A DNA stretch of 5,299 nucleotides from the NCBI GenBank assembly GCA_003154025.1, contig PMCE01000191.1, forward strand, positions 2,489-7,787, in the 5' to 3' direction. Below are positions 5,086 through 5,299 of the stretch, piece by piece. The translations under genes and the position numbers were made by a program. The DNA is from Syntrophaceae bacterium. GTDB lineage: Bacteria > Desulfobacterota > SM23-61. The first letter of the stretch is position 1, and every line of letters starts with the position of its first letter. The notes under the pieces were generated by a model, which did not search any database, was not told where the DNA came from, and saw nothing but the letters and a program-made list of their open reading frames with translations.

Positions 5086-5114
5086 AAAATATTTTCTTGG
5101 GGTGAAAATATTTT
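5086..5114. promoter_or_regulatory. AT-rich inverted repeat, candidate autoregulatory operator
   Basis: AAAATATTTTC (5086-5096) and GAAAATATTTT (5104-5114) are perfect 11-base inverse copies separated by TTGGGGT. Each arm also holds the self-palindrome AAAATATTTT, so the two cores (5086-5095 and 5105-5114) are direct repeats 19 bases apart, about two helical turns. The site lies between the predicted promoter and the regulator's start codon. Some RpiR-family regulators bind AT-rich palindromes, so binding of this regulator as a dimer or tetramer is a reasonable inference. Confidence 0.6.
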
Positions 5115-5137
5115 TCTTATTTTCTTTTATGATGCAA

Positions 5138-5166
5138 TTTTTATTTCATCCTGAGAAAAATGTCAA
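5138..5166 (-). promoter_or_regulatory. Sigma70-like promoter of the regulator gene
   Basis: On the minus strand a perfect TTGACA (5166-5161) is followed after 17 bases by TAAAAA (5143-5138), which matches 4 of 6 consensus bases. Transcription would start near 5131, leaving a leader of about 67 bases that contains the inverted repeat at 5086-5114. A protein bound there would block the early transcript. Confidence 0.6.
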
Positions 5167-5299
5167 GGCCAAATTATTCCTTGCCTCCCTTCGCTTTTGC
5201 GATTTTCTTTCCTGGGCAAAGGCAAACTTGTGGCCGGGAAGCAAGGGCGTGCCGGGCAAAAAGCATCGGCGGGAAAAGAATTCCATCCGGAGATCCCCC
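5167..5299. other. Window edge, no supported gene
   Basis: No convincing gene. All three minus-strand frames stay open for over 100 bases from the right edge, then stop, and a plus-strand frame from ATG 5129 runs off the edge. None has a recognisable product or Shine-Dalgarno. One of the minus frames could be the tail of a gene lying to the right. Confidence 0.4.

Noticed and set aside
5129..5299. Plus-strand frame from ATG-ATG at 5129, open to the window edge (57 codons)
   Set aside because: No Shine-Dalgarno, a start inside the likely promoter region of the regulator, and no recognisable protein. Divergent transcription is possible but unsupported.

Overview
The window carries four protein-coding genes, all on the minus strand and read from right to left: a MurR/RpiR-family regulator (4225-5064), a first acyl-CoA dehydrogenase (ACAD; 2617-3801), a second, shorter ACAD (1340-2473), and a family III (CaiB/BaiF-type) CoA-transferase (55-1254). 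No rRNA, tRNA, transposase or CRISPR array is visible. The genes are GC-rich with GC-rich third positions, while the gaps are AT-rich and repeat-laden. An anaerobic or syntrophic proteobacterium-like organism, for example a member of Desulfobacterota (old Deltaproteobacteria), would fit the adjacent ACAD genes, the family III CoA-transferase and the style of intergenic repeat. That assignment is an inference from style, not proof.

Layout from right to left. Positions 5065-5299 hold the upstream region of the regulator, with a good sigma70-like promoter (perfect TTGACA -35) followed by a striking AT-rich inverted repeat that could be an autoregulatory operator. The regulator gene follows. A 423-base gap (3802-4224) then contains a degenerate GGCACTT repeat tract, an AT-rich stretch, a REP-like palindrome, a candidate promoter overlapped by a perfect dyad, and a hairpin just before the Shine-Dalgarno of the first ACAD. 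The two ACAD genes are separated by 143 bases made almost entirely of hexamer arrays in opposite orientations, which can fold into a stem of about 31 bp that swallows the stop codon of the upstream gene. An 85-base gap with a small hairpin leads to the CoA-transferase, which ends near the left edge.

How the genes may work together. The CoA-transferase would activate a carboxylic acid by moving CoA from a donor, and the ACADs would introduce the alpha-beta double bond. The first ACAD keeps the FAD/substrate motifs and a helix-G Glu candidate base. The second lacks both known positions for the catalytic Glu and the usual SEPxAGSD motif. The pair therefore resembles two-gene heteromeric ACADs (PimC/PimD of dicarboxylate degradation, the mycobacterial ChsE steroid side-chain enzymes) more than two independent enzymes. 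The substrate cannot be read from the sequence. The RpiR-type regulator, whose SIS domain has an atypical SLPRYSRQT loop, is the obvious candidate controller.

The most unusual points are the apparently non-catalytic second ACAD, the symmetric operator-like site before the regulator, the large hexamer-array hairpin inside the operon, and the use of TAG stops in three of four genes, one of which is followed by an in-frame, protein-like extension.
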